NCBI RefSeq assembly: GCF_023148685.1
Contig: NZ_JAHXNL010000002.1
Span: 466,385-530,384, forward strand
From: Georgenia sp. EYE_87
GTDB taxonomy: Bacteria > Actinomycetota > Actinomycetes > Actinomycetales > Actinomycetaceae
Direction of reading: 5' to 3'
Length of the DNA stretch: 64,000 bases
The position numbers and the translations under genes are program-made. Under the pieces are notes generated by a model. That model was given only the letters and a program-made list of their open reading frames with translations, made no database searches and had not been told where the DNA came from. Within the stretch, counting starts at the first letter, position 1. The number at the start of each line of letters is the position of its first letter. Positions 9,087 to 17,299 of this stretch are shown one piece after another.

Positions 9087-10372
9087 CTGAGCCTTTCGAC
9101 GCCGTCGACGTCATCCGCGCCAAGCGCGACCGCGAGGAGCTGAGCGGGGAGCAGATCGACTGGGTCATCGACGCGTACACGCGCGGCGTGGTCGCCGAGG
9201 AGCAGATGAGCGCCCTCGCAATGGCGATCTTCCTGAACGGCATGGGACGGGCGGAGATCGCCCGGTGGACCGACGCGATGATCCGCTCCGGGGAGCGGAT
9301 GGACTTCTCCGCCCTCTCGCGCCCGACGTCGGACAAGCACTCCACCGGCGGGGTGGGCGACAAGATCACCCTGCCGCTGGCTCCGCTCGTCGCGGTGTTC
9401 GGCGTCGCTGTGCCCCAGCTGTCCGGACGCGGCCTGGGCCACACCGGCGGCACGCTGGACAAGCTCGAGGCCATCCCGGGCTGGCGGGCGGCGCTGTCGA
9501 ACGAGGAGGTGCTCGCCCAGCTCGAGGACGTCGGTGCCGTGATCTGCGCCGCCGGTTCCGGGCTCGCCCCTGCCGACAAGAAGCTCTACGCGTTGCGGGA
9601 CACCACCTCGACGGTGGAGTCCATCCCGCTCATCGCCTCCTCGATCATGAGCAAGAAGATCGCCGAGGGCACCGGTTCCCTCGTCCTCGACGTGAAGGTC
9701 GGCTCCGGCGCGTTCATGAAGGACCTCGACCGGGCCCGCCAGCTCGCGGAGACGATGGTGGCGCTCGGCACCGACGCGGGGGTGCGCACGGTGGCCCTGC
9801 TCACCGACATGTCCACCCCGCTCGGCCTCACCGTCGGCAACGCCCTGGAGGTCCGCGAGTCCGTGGAGGTCCTCGCCGGCGGCGGGCCCTCCGACGTCGT
9901 CGAGCTGACCGTCGCCCTGGCGCGCGAGATGCTCGCCGGCGCGGGGCGGGACGACGTCGATCCCGAGGCCGCGCTCAAGGACGGGCGCGCCATGGACGTC
10001 TGGCGCAGGATGATCGCCGCGCAGGACGGCGACCCCGACGCCCCGCTGCCCGTGGCCGAGCACACCGAGGACGTCGTCGCCGAGGCCGACGGGGTGCTGA
10101 CGGGGCTCGACGCCTACGACGTCGGCGTCGCCTCCTGGCGGCTCGGCGCCGGGCGTGCCCGCAAGGAGGACCCGGTCCAGGCAGTCGCCGGGATCGAGAT
10201 CCATGCCAAGCCGGGGGAGCGCGTCCGGGCCGGGCAGAAGCTGCTCACCCTGCACACCGCGACCCCGGAGAGGTTCACCCGCGCCAAGGAGGCGCTCGCC
10301 GGGGCCGTCACCATCGAGCCGGACGGCGCCGCCGAGGATCGCTCGATCGTGCTCGACAAGGTGACCGCCTGA
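9083..10372 (+). CDS. deoA: Thymidine (pyrimidine-nucleoside) phosphorylase
   Basis: Splits thymidine, deoxyuridine and perhaps uridine with phosphate into base and (deoxy)ribose-1-phosphate. The 429-aa protein carries the family signature around SGRGLGHTGGTLDKLE, the phosphate-binding KHSTGGVGDK motif near residue 85, and the SIMSKKIAEG and KVGSGAFMK segments of the thymidine phosphorylase family. The C-terminal PYNP-like domain begins with DAYDVG. Length is standard. It overlaps cdd by 4 bp. The next gene on this strand is unrelated, so this is probably the end of the transporter operon. Confidence 0.92.
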   Translation: MTEPFDAVDVIRAKRDREELSGEQIDWVIDAYTRGVVAEEQMSALAMAIFLNGMGRAEIARWTDAMIRSGERMDFSALSRPTSDKHSTGGVGDKITLPLAPLVAVFGVAVPQLSGRGLGHTGGTLDKLEAIPGWRAALSNEEVLAQLEDVGAVICAAGSGLAPADKKLYALRDTTSTVESIPLIASSIMSKKIAEGTGSLVLDVKVGSGAFMKDLDRARQLAETMVALGTDAGVRTVALLTDMSTPLGLTVGNALEVRESVEVLAGGGPSDVVELTVALAREMLAGAGRDDVDPEAALKDGRAMDVWRRMIAAQDGDPDAPLPVAEHTEDVVAEADGVLTGLDAYDVGVASWRLGAGRARKEDPVQAVAGIEIHAKPGERVRAGQKLLTLHTATPERFTRAKEALAGAVTIEPDGAAEDRSIVLDKVTA

Positions 10373-10517
10373 GGGAGCGAACGGGCGGTGCGGGGTTGCC
10401 GTGCCCGCGCGGCCGGGTTGCCGGCCGCCGGGGGCGTCCGACACTCGGCCCGACTGGCCGCCCTTGACGTCCTACCCCCGGTCGCCGGCCGCCGGCACCT
10501 GCGGCACCCTGTCGTCC

Positions 10518-11498
10518 ATGACCTTCCCCGGCTGGCGGCACCTGCACCTCGGCACCGTCCTGGGCCGCCTCGCCCGTCCACCGGCTGCCCGTCCATCGGC
10601 TGCCCGTCCGCCGGCCGCCCGTCCGCTGGCCGCTCCGCTGCAGGTGAGCCGCCACGACGGTCCTGCAGGCTCCGCCGGGCCCGGTCGCGAGGATGGCTCT
10701 GCGCGTCCTCGCGCACCCCGGGCCGCGGCCCGCACCCCTCGGCCCGTGCGACCCCAGCTCGTCACGCTCGGCGGCGCGCCGGCCCGGCAGAGCGACCCGA
10801 CGACCTGCGGCTCGACCGTCCTGCTCATGCTCGCCGCGACCGGCGACCCGTTGCTCGCCGCCTGGCTCGAGGACGGCGCCATCCCAGGCGAGCTGCCTCC
10901 GCACCGGCTCCCGCCCGAGATCCCGCCCGGTCCCCAGGCCGCCGACGCCGCCGGCCGGATGGCCGCGGCGCAGCGCCACATCAAGGAGCGCACTGGCGCT
11001 CACGCCCTCGGGCCCCTGCGCTGGCCGGGTGCGCTCGGCACCCCGCCCTGGACCGCCGCCCGCGAGGCCCGGTTCCCCGGTGTGCGGTACCGGGCCGTCC
11101 CCGTCGACGACGCCTCCCCGGCCGGCGCCGCGCTGCTCTCGGAGGTCCACGCAGCCACCCTCGAGGGCGTTCCGGTGCCGCTGTACGCCGGCGGAGACCT
11201 CGGTGGTGGCGTCGCGGCTGCCGTCCCGCGGCACGTGGTGCTCGCCGTCCCGCCGCCGCCGGACGCCCCCCACCGCGGCCACGACGGCGAGGGCGACCCC
11301 GTCCTCCACGTGTACGAGCCCTCCGGCGGGCGGGTGCACCAGGTCCGGACGGCCGAGCTGCTCGGGCGGACCACGCCGCACCCCGCGCTGGGCGGCTGGA
11401 CCCACGTGTGCTGGGTGCTGCTGCCCCGCCCCGCACGGGTCTCCGACTCCCTTGCGCCGCCCAGTCCCGCGCGGCAGGCTGGGCAGACGATTCCGTGA
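10518..11498 (+). CDS. Uncharacterised protein with a papain-like catalytic pattern
   Basis: Not a family I can name. With the ATG at 10518 (start uncertain: no Shine-Dalgarno; open frame extends back to 10401, and GTG 10746 is also possible) it is 326 aa. Residues 15-75 are a Pro/Ala/Arg-rich, low-complexity stretch encoded by degenerate 12-bp repeats. The folded part begins near VRPQLVTLGG. There Q91 and C97 lie in RQSDPTTCGS with the Gln exactly six residues before the Cys, as in papain-like and C39-like peptidases. H239 is in PRHVVLAV and E267 is in YEPSGG, where C39-like enzymes have Asp or Asn. This suggests a cysteine peptidase or inactive relative. No signal peptide or membrane span is evident. 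A small acidic gene follows 17 bp downstream. Confidence 0.55.
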   Translation: MTFPGWRHLHLGTVLGRLARPPAARPSAARPPAARPLAAPLQVSRHDGPAGSAGPGREDGSARPRAPRAAARTPRPVRPQLVTLGGAPARQSDPTTCGSTVLLMLAATGDPLLAAWLEDGAIPGELPPHRLPPEIPPGPQAADAAGRMAAAQRHIKERTGAHALGPLRWPGALGTPPWTAAREARFPGVRYRAVPVDDASPAGAALLSEVHAATLEGVPVPLYAGGDLGGGVAAAVPRHVVLAVPPPPDAPHRGHDGEGDPVLHVYEPSGGRVHQVRTAELLGRTTPHPALGGWTHVCWVLLPRPARVSDSLAPPSPARQAGQTIP

Positions 11499-11515
11499 CC
11501 GTTCGAGGAGGAGCA

Positions 11516-11743
11516 ATGAGCGAGCAGCCCGACAGCACCGCCATCGAGCTGGACCCGGAGACCCTGGCGGAGGACCACCTCGTCACCGAGGACCCGGCCG
11601 ACCTGCCCGAGGAGTACGAGCCCGACCCTGACCTCGTCTCGGCCACGCGCGAGGCCGACCACGCGGACGTCGCTGAGCAGCTCACCGAGGTGCCCGGCAT
11701 GGACGAGGAGGGCGACGAGGGCGAGGCCGCGGAGGAGTTCTAG
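11516..11743 (+). CDS. Small highly acidic protein
   Basis: A 75-aa product with a strong ribosome-binding site (GAGGAGGAG, 4 nt before the ATG). More than a third of residues are Asp or Glu, with almost no basic residues, and the C-terminus is EEF. No known domain is recognised, and the protein is probably disordered. It starts 17 bp after the papain-like gene and both precede a strong hairpin, so the two are probably one transcription unit. Roles such as a substrate, inhibitor or adaptor of the upstream protein are speculation based only on adjacency. Confidence 0.6.
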   Translation: MSEQPDSTAIELDPETLAEDHLVTEDPADLPEEYEPDPDLVSATREADHADVAEQLTEVPGMDEEGDEGEAAEEF

Positions 11744-11749
11744 CTACCG

Positions 11750-11785
11750 GGTGCCCCGCCGCCTCCCCACGGGCGGCGGGGCACC
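11750..11785 (+). terminator. 14-bp GC hairpin before deoC
   Basis: GGTGCCCCGCCGCC (11750-11763), an 8-nt loop and the exact complement (11772-11785). It separates the acidic-protein gene from deoC. No U-tract follows. Confidence 0.6.
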
Positions 11786-11867
11786 GGGCGTCCGGCGTCC
11801 CGCCGACGCTCGTCCTGCCCGTACGGTGTCTCCCACCGTGCGTGGCCCCCAAGCAGGTGGAGGAACG

Positions 11868-12875
11868 ATGACGTTGCAGACGGCCGCCCTGGCGCCGGCC
11901 GCCAGGGCCGTGCAGGTGCTCGGCACCGACCTGACCGAGAAGAGCCTGCGCCTGCATCTCGAGGGGTTGCCGGGCGTGGACGCGGTCGGGCTGGACCAGC
12001 GGGCCGCCGGGCTGGGGACGCGGTCAATCAAGACGACCTCGAAGGCGTGGGCCCTCGACAGGGTCATCTCCCTCATCGACCTGACCACCCTCGAGGGCGC
12101 CGACACTCCCGGGAAGGTGCGCTCCCTCGTCGCCAAGGCGGTGAACCCCGATCCCTCCGACCCGTCCACGCCCCACCCCGCGGCAGTGTGCGTCTACGGC
12201 GACATGGTCCCGGCCGCCGTCGAGGCCCTCGGCCCGTTGAAGGGACTGGACGCCGGCGGGATCAACGTGGCCGCCGTCGCGACCGCCTTTCCCAGCGGGC
12301 GCGCCTCGCGCGAGGTCAAGCTCGCGGACACCGCCGACGCCGTCGCCGCGGGCGCCGACGAGATCGACATGGTCATCGACCGGGGGGCGTTCCTCTCGGG
12401 GCGCTACGGGAAGGTCTTCGACGAGATCGTCGCCGTCAAGGAGGCCTGCCGGCGCCCGGACGGCACGTACGCGCACCTCAAGGTCATCCTCGAGACCGGG
12501 GAGCTGGCGACCTACGACAACGTCCGGCGCGCCTCCTGGCTGGCGATCCTCGCGGGCGGCGACTTCATCAAGACCTCCACCGGGAAGGTGTCGCCCGCGG
12601 CGACACTCCCGGTCACGTTGCTGATGCTGCAGGTGGTACGCGACTGGCACCGGCTCACCGGCGAGAGGATCGGCGTCAAGCCCGCCGGCGGGATCCGCAC
12701 CTCCAAGGACGCCATCAAGTACGTGGTCACTGTCGCCGAGACAGTGGGGGAGCAGTGGCTCGACCCGCACCTGTTCCGGTTCGGCGCCTCGAGCCTGCTC
12801 AACGACGTCCTGCTCCAGCGCCAGCGCGTCACCACCGGCCACTACTCCGGCCCCGACTACGTCACGATCGACTGA
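11868..12875 (+). CDS. deoC: Deoxyribose-phosphate aldolase
   Basis: Cleaves 2-deoxyribose-5-phosphate to acetaldehyde and glyceraldehyde-3-phosphate, the last step of deoxynucleoside catabolism. The 335-aa protein is of the longer type, with about 60 extra N-terminal residues. The Schiff-base lysine is K235 in DFIKTSTGKV. The acid/base pair is supplied by the EIDMVID strand and KPAGGIRT. GGAGG lies 4 nt before the ATG. A -10-like TACGGT at 11822-11827 gives a leader of about 35 nt. The downstream aldehyde dehydrogenases start 6 bp later and presumably consume the acetaldehyde. Confidence 0.93.
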   Translation: MTLQTAALAPAARAVQVLGTDLTEKSLRLHLEGLPGVDAVGLDQRAAGLGTRSIKTTSKAWALDRVISLIDLTTLEGADTPGKVRSLVAKAVNPDPSDPSTPHPAAVCVYGDMVPAAVEALGPLKGLDAGGINVAAVATAFPSGRASREVKLADTADAVAAGADEIDMVIDRGAFLSGRYGKVFDEIVAVKEACRRPDGTYAHLKVILETGELATYDNVRRASWLAILAGGDFIKTSTGKVSPAATLPVTLLMLQVVRDWHRLTGERIGVKPAGGIRTSKDAIKYVVTVAETVGEQWLDPHLFRFGASSLLNDVLLQRQRVTTGHYSGPDYVTID

Positions 12876-12881
12876 GGTCAC

Positions 12882-14372
12882 ATGAGCTTCCTCGACTACG
12901 CCCCCGCGCCGGAGTCCACGGCGATCCTCAACCTGCGCGAGTCCTACGGGCTCTTCATCGACGGCGAGTTCGTCGATGCGGCCGGCTCGTCCTTCGCGAC
13001 GATCTCGCCCGCGACGGAGCAGCACATCGCCACCGTGTCCGCGGCGAACGCCGCCGACGTCGACCGGGCCGTCGCGGCCGCCCGCCGGGCCTACGGGAAG
13101 ACCTGGTCCCGCATGAGCGGCACCGACCGCGGCAAGTACCTCTTCCGCATCGCGCGCCTCGTCCAGGAGCGCTCGCGCGAGCTCGCCGTCGCCGAGAGCC
13201 TGGACAACGGCAAGCCGATCAAGGAGAGCCGCGACGTCGACGTCCCGCTGGTCGCGGCGTGGTTCTTCTACTACGCCGGGTGGGCCGACAAGCTCGACCA
13301 CGCCGGGCTCGGGCCAGCTCCGCGGTCCCTGGGGGTCGCCGCGCAGGTGATCCCGTGGAACTTCCCCCTGCTGATGCTGGCGTGGAAGATCGCGCCGGCG
13401 CTCGCGGCGGGGAACACCGTCGTGCTCAAGCCTGCGGAGACCACCCCGCTGACGGCGCTGCTGTTCGCCGAGATCCTCCAGCAGGCGGACCTGCCGCCCG
13501 GGGTCGTCAACATCATCACCGGTGCCGGCGAGACCGGCGAGGCGCTCGTCAACCACCCGGACGTGAACAAGGTGGCGTTCACCGGCTCCACCGCCGTGGG
13601 GCGGTCGATCGCCCGGTCCGTGGCGGGGACGGGCAAGAAGGTCACGCTCGAGCTGGGCGGGAAGGCGGCCAACATCGTCTTCGACGACGCACCTCTCGAC
13701 CAGGCCGTCGAGGGCATCGTCAACGGCATCTTCTTCAACCAGGGCCACGTGTGCTGCGCCGGCTCGCGCCTGCTGGTCCAGGAGAACATCCACGACGACG
13801 TCGTCGAGCGGCTCAAGGACCGCCTGTCCACCCTGCGGCTGGGCGACCCGCTGGACAAGAACACCGACATCGGGGCGGTCAACTCCGCCGAGCAGCTCGA
13901 CCGGATCCGCACCCTCTCGCGCATCGGCGAGGAGGAGGGTGCGGAGCGGTGGACGGCGCCGTGCACGATCCCCGAGAACGGCTTCTGGTACGCGCCGACG
14001 ATCTTCACGAACGTCTCCACCTCGCACCGCATCGCCCGGGACGAGATCTTCGGCCCCGTGCTGTCGGTGCTGACGTTCCGCACGCCCGCCGAGGCGGTGA
14101 AGAAGGCGAACAACACCCCGTACGGCCTGTCGGCCGGGATCTGGAGCGAGAAGGGCAGCCGGATCCTCGCCGTCGCCGACCAGCTCCGCGCCGGTGTCGT
14201 GTGGGCGAACACCTTCAACCGGTTCGACCCGGCGTCCCCGTTCGGCGGCTACAAGGAGTCCGGCTACGGCCGTGAGGGCGGGCGGCACGGGCTCGCCGCC
14301 TACCTGGAGCCCTCGGCGGAGACGGTCGGGCGGACGTTGCGCGTTGCGACCACGAAGGAGTCGGTGCGATGA
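12882..14372 (+). CDS. Aldehyde dehydrogenase (NAD-dependent, complete)
   Basis: Oxidises an aldehyde to the acid with NAD(P). The 496-aa protein is full length. The general base is E257 in LELGGK and the nucleophile is C291 in FNQGHVCCAG. The Rossmann-fold segments VIPWNFP and FTGSTAVGR are present. The C-terminal substrate/oligomerisation region ends with the SPFGGYKESGYGRE motif. It begins 6 bp after deoC and overlaps the next gene by 4 bp (ATGA). This position suggests that acetaldehyde released by DeoC is its substrate, which is an inference. Confidence 0.9.
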   Translation: MSFLDYAPAPESTAILNLRESYGLFIDGEFVDAAGSSFATISPATEQHIATVSAANAADVDRAVAAARRAYGKTWSRMSGTDRGKYLFRIARLVQERSRELAVAESLDNGKPIKESRDVDVPLVAAWFFYYAGWADKLDHAGLGPAPRSLGVAAQVIPWNFPLLMLAWKIAPALAAGNTVVLKPAETTPLTALLFAEILQQADLPPGVVNIITGAGETGEALVNHPDVNKVAFTGSTAVGRSIARSVAGTGKKVTLELGGKAANIVFDDAPLDQAVEGIVNGIFFNQGHVCCAGSRLLVQENIHDDVVERLKDRLSTLRLGDPLDKNTDIGAVNSAEQLDRIRTLSRIGEEEGAERWTAPCTIPENGFWYAPTIFTNVSTSHRIARDEIFGPVLSVLTFRTPAEAVKKANNTPYGLSAGIWSEKGSRILAVADQLRAGVVWANTFNRFDPASPFGGYKESGYGREGGRHGLAAYLEPSAETVGRTLRVATTKESVR

Positions 14373-15223
14373 CCCGCCTGGCGGTGCCGAAGACGTACAA
14401 GCTGTTCGTGGGCGGGAAGTTCCCCCGCTCCGAGAGCGGGCGGACCTACGAGGTGACGACGTCGGACGGGCGGTTCCTCGCCAACGCGTCCCGCGCGAGC
14501 CGCAAGGACGCCCGCGACGCCGTCCGCGCGGCACGGTCCGCCCAGCCGGGGTGGGCCGGCGCGACGGCGTACAACCGGGGGCAGGTGCTGTACCGGATCG
14601 CCGAGCTGCTCGAGGGCCGCCGGGCCCAGTTCGTCGAGGAGGTCCGCGAGACCGAGGGCGTCGGCGCCGCGGCGGCGGCCGCCCAGGTGGACTCGGCCAT
14701 CGACGTATGGGTCTGGTACGCCGGCTGGGCCGACAAGTACGCGCAGGTGGCGGGGAACGCCAACTCCGTGGCGGGGCCGTACTTCAACCTCTCGGCACCC
14801 GAGCCGACCGGCGTGGTCGCGGTCGTGGCCCCGCAGGAGTCGGCCCTGCTCGGGCTTGTCTCCGTGGTGGCGCCGGCGCTCGTGCCGGGCAACACGGTGG
14901 TGGTCGTCGCGTCCGAGGCCGCGCCGCTCTCGGCCATCAGCCTCTCGGAGGTGCTGGCCACCTCGGACGTGCCCGGTGGCGTGGTCAACGTCCTCACCGG
15001 CTCGCCCGCCGAGATTGCGCCGTGGCTCGCCGCGCACGCCGACGTCAACGCCCTCGACCTCGCGGGCGCCGGGGCGCTGGACTGGGTCGATCTGGAGATC
15101 GCCGCCGCCGAGACTCTCAAGCGGGTGCTTCCGCCCGTCGATGGAGTGCCCGCACCCTCGCTCGGCCGGATCACCTCCCTGACCGAGACGAAGACCGTCT
15201 GGCACCCCAAGGGCATGCTCTGA
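14369..15223 (+). CDS. Half-length aldehyde dehydrogenase homologue lacking the catalytic domain
   Basis: The 284-aa protein aligns by eye with the N-terminal, coenzyme-binding half of ALDH: an N-terminal YKLFVGGKFPRSESG strand, WYAGWADKY, GVVAVVAPQES and VPGNTVVVVASEAAPL. It then stops about where the Cys nucleophile domain should begin. It has no LELGGK-like Glu motif, no GxxC-C motif, and no C-terminal SPFGG segment, so it cannot be catalytic alone. It is not an obvious decay product: the frame is intact, the C-terminus (TVWHPKGML) is ordered, and the start overlaps the full ALDH by 4 bp. Similar full-plus-half ALDH pairs after deoC are, to my knowledge, common in actinobacteria, so a subunit or regulatory role is plausible. 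Confidence 0.8.
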   Translation: MTRLAVPKTYKLFVGGKFPRSESGRTYEVTTSDGRFLANASRASRKDARDAVRAARSAQPGWAGATAYNRGQVLYRIAELLEGRRAQFVEEVRETEGVGAAAAAAQVDSAIDVWVWYAGWADKYAQVAGNANSVAGPYFNLSAPEPTGVVAVVAPQESALLGLVSVVAPALVPGNTVVVVASEAAPLSAISLSEVLATSDVPGGVVNVLTGSPAEIAPWLAAHADVNALDLAGAGALDWVDLEIAAAETLKRVLPPVDGVPAPSLGRITSLTETKTVWHPKGML

Positions 15224-15285
15224 CGGGCACGACGTCGGGATGCCTCAGGTCCGTGGGCATGACCCGACGGTGAGCGGACATGGCG

Positions 15286-15317
15286 AGGGGCCGGCGCACG
15301 GGTGTGCGTCGGCTCCT
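15286..15317. terminator. Hairpin between convergent ALDH and HNH genes
   Basis: A 10-bp core stem with one G-U pair (15290-15299 with 15304-15313) and a GGGT loop, extended by further pairs on both sides. It lies between two genes reading towards each other and could end both transcripts. Confidence 0.5.
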
Positions 15318-15337
15318 GCCGTGTGACGGGCCGGGGG

Positions 15338-17119
15338 TCAGTAGGGCGGGTCGGTGCCGGTGGTGGCGTTGATGGTGGCCCAGGGGTCGACGGCGGCCGG
15401 GGTGCCGGCGGGCGGGTCGGGGGTGTGGCGGTAGCGGTGGCGGGTGCGGGCGGGGATCCACAGCAGGGTGCCGTCGCGCTCGCGGCGGACGTGCCAGCGT
15501 CGGGTGGTCTTGAGGTTGTGGTGGCGCCGGCACAGGGGGTGGAGGTTGCAGGCGGACGTCTGCTTGACGAGGTGGGCGATGGCGGGGTCGTAGGCGATGC
15601 GGTGGTCGAGGTCGCAGACGATGGAGGGGCGGGTGCAGCCGGGGAAGGTGCAGGTGACGTCGCGGGCGCGGACGGTCCGGGACAGCTCGGCGCCGGGCCG
15701 GTAGGCGCGGGTGGACAGGCCGGCGAAGTGGCCGTCGCGGTCGGTGAACAGGGCCCGCCAGGTCGCGTCCTGGGCGATCTCGCGGGCGAGCTCGGCCGGG
15801 ATCGGCCCGTACCCGGCGAGGTAGCCGGCCGCCTCGTCCAGGCCGAGCAGCGTGCCGGCTCCGACGGTGATCTGCGCCCCGGCCCGGGCCGGGGTCCCGG
15901 TGGGCAGGGGGTGGCCCGCGAGGTCGACGCCGCGGTCCAGGACGGCGGTGAAGAGGTCGACGAAGGCGTCGGCGCGGACCTGGTCCCGGGTCCGCGGGTC
16001 CTGACCGGGGTCGGTGTCGGCGACGGCGGCCTCGGCCAGGGCGTCCAGGGCGACCTTGACGGTGCGGGCGGCGTCGGCGCGCAGGAACGCGGTGATCCAG
16101 GCCATCCCGTCCGGGGCCGGGGTCAGGGTGACCTGGCGGGCGGCGTGCTCCTTCTTGCGCCGTTCCCGCCCGGCGTCGGGGTTGACCGACAGGGCCGCGG
16201 CCCGGATCCGCCGGCGCAGCCGCGGGCCGGGCACCCGGTCGGCGTCCTTGAGCAGGCCGGTGACCACCCGGCGGTGCTCGCGCACGCTCAGCCCTGGCTC
16301 GGTGGTGGCCAGGATGTTGGCCTTGCGGGTGTCGATGCGCCCGGTGGCCAGGGCGTCTGCGACCTCGGGGTAGGTGTCCAGGGCGGCGGCGAGGTTGACC
16401 TTGGCCGAGCCGACCGCGGGGGTCGAGCCCAGCCGGGCGCCGATCTCCGCGGCGGCCTGCTCGGCGGCCTTGGAGGAGGCGCCCTGGCGGTCGGTCAGCT
16501 CCCGCACGTGCTCGGCCTGCCGGGCGATGGCCCAGGACGCGATCCGCTCGTACCCGGCGATCGTCTCGACCAGGGTCGCCGCCCCGAGCTCCCCGGGAAC
16601 CAGCGGCGCCAGCAGCACCGCGAGCGGTGCCCCGCCGGGCAGCGCCTCCAGGACGGTGGCCCCGGCCGCGTCGGCCTCCCCGTCCACCAGCCCCCGTCCC
16701 AGCGCCACGCCCAGCGCCGGATCCCCCGGCCCGGGCGGCGCAGCCGCGGGGACAGGGGCCGCACCGGTGGGCACCGCCGCCCACCACGGCACCGATTCAG
16801 CAGGGCCGCCCGGTACAGCGAGCGCACCCGGGACAGCGGAGTCGTCTGTGGCGGCGGGTGTGTCGGGGTCGGGCGAGGCATCCGCGCCGACCACGGGTCG
16901 GACGGTCCCGCCGGGGACGGGCAGGACCGTGCGCCGTCGGGCCGGCGGGTACAGCTCGAACCGGGACGCACCGTCCCCGACCACGACCGTGGTGACCTCA
17001 CCGGCCGCCGCCCAGTCGGCCAGCACACGGGCGTAGACCCGCTCGACCTCGGACACGAGAACGCCCGCGGCGCCGACAACAGGGTCGCCGCCCGCCCCAT
17101 CGATCTCGTCCTCGAACAT
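15338..17119 (-). CDS. DUF222 / HNH endonuclease-domain protein (13E12 repeat family)
   Basis: A 593-aa protein of the 13E12 type: a large DUF222 region (helical, Ala-rich) and a C-terminal HNH nuclease domain at about residues 485-530. The HNH domain has paired zinc cysteines (CTFPGC and CRRHH), the catalytic His in DLDHRIAYD, and a final NLHPLCRRHHNLKT. The family is multi-copy in actinobacteria and associated with repeats, but its role is not established. The start at 17119 (MFEDEID) is chosen because TAGTGT ends 7 nt upstream; an in-frame start 30 bp earlier lies inside that promoter. The gene sits between the deoC-ALDH unit and the pmm-pnp unit, dividing genes of one pathway. Proline- and Ala-rich linkers occur near residues 60-130. 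Confidence 0.88.
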   Translation of the reverse strand: MFEDEIDGAGGDPVVGAAGVLVSEVERVYARVLADWAAAGEVTTVVVGDGASRFELYPPARRRTVLPVPGGTVRPVVGADASPDPDTPAATDDSAVPGALAVPGGPAESVPWWAAVPTGAAPVPAAAPPGPGDPALGVALGRGLVDGEADAAGATVLEALPGGAPLAVLLAPLVPGELGAATLVETIAGYERIASWAIARQAEHVRELTDRQGASSKAAEQAAAEIGARLGSTPAVGSAKVNLAAALDTYPEVADALATGRIDTRKANILATTEPGLSVREHRRVVTGLLKDADRVPGPRLRRRIRAAALSVNPDAGRERRKKEHAARQVTLTPAPDGMAWITAFLRADAARTVKVALDALAEAAVADTDPGQDPRTRDQVRADAFVDLFTAVLDRGVDLAGHPLPTGTPARAGAQITVGAGTLLGLDEAAGYLAGYGPIPAELAREIAQDATWRALFTDRDGHFAGLSTRAYRPGAELSRTVRARDVTCTFPGCTRPSIVCDLDHRIAYDPAIAHLVKQTSACNLHPLCRRHHNLKTTRRWHVRRERDGTLLWIPARTRHRYRHTPDPPAGTPAAVDPWATINATTGTDPPY

Positions 17120-17126
17120 GCGTCCA

Positions 17127-17132
17127 ACACTA
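17127..17132 (-). promoter_or_regulatory. -10 element TAGTGT for leaderless HNH gene
   Basis: On the minus strand TAGTGT ends 7 nt before the ATG at 17119, predicting transcription start at the start codon. Confidence 0.5.
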
Positions 17133-17299
17133 AAGCGGGCCACTGACATCCGCCGACAGCCGAGTCAGACCTGTGGAGAACGAGGCACAGAAGCAAGAGG
17201 AGTCGAGGGCGTGCGGACGAACCCGGCACGGGGCGCGGAGCGCGTGCTGCCGGTCCTGGCGTCACGCACCCACCAGAGCGAAGCCGTGCCGGCCAGCGC

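Noticed and set aside
17120..17299. Interval between the HNH gene and the mutase gene examined for RNA genes
   Set aside because: No tRNA-like cloverleaf, CCA end or other structure was found. Apart from the HNH -10, nothing is evident.
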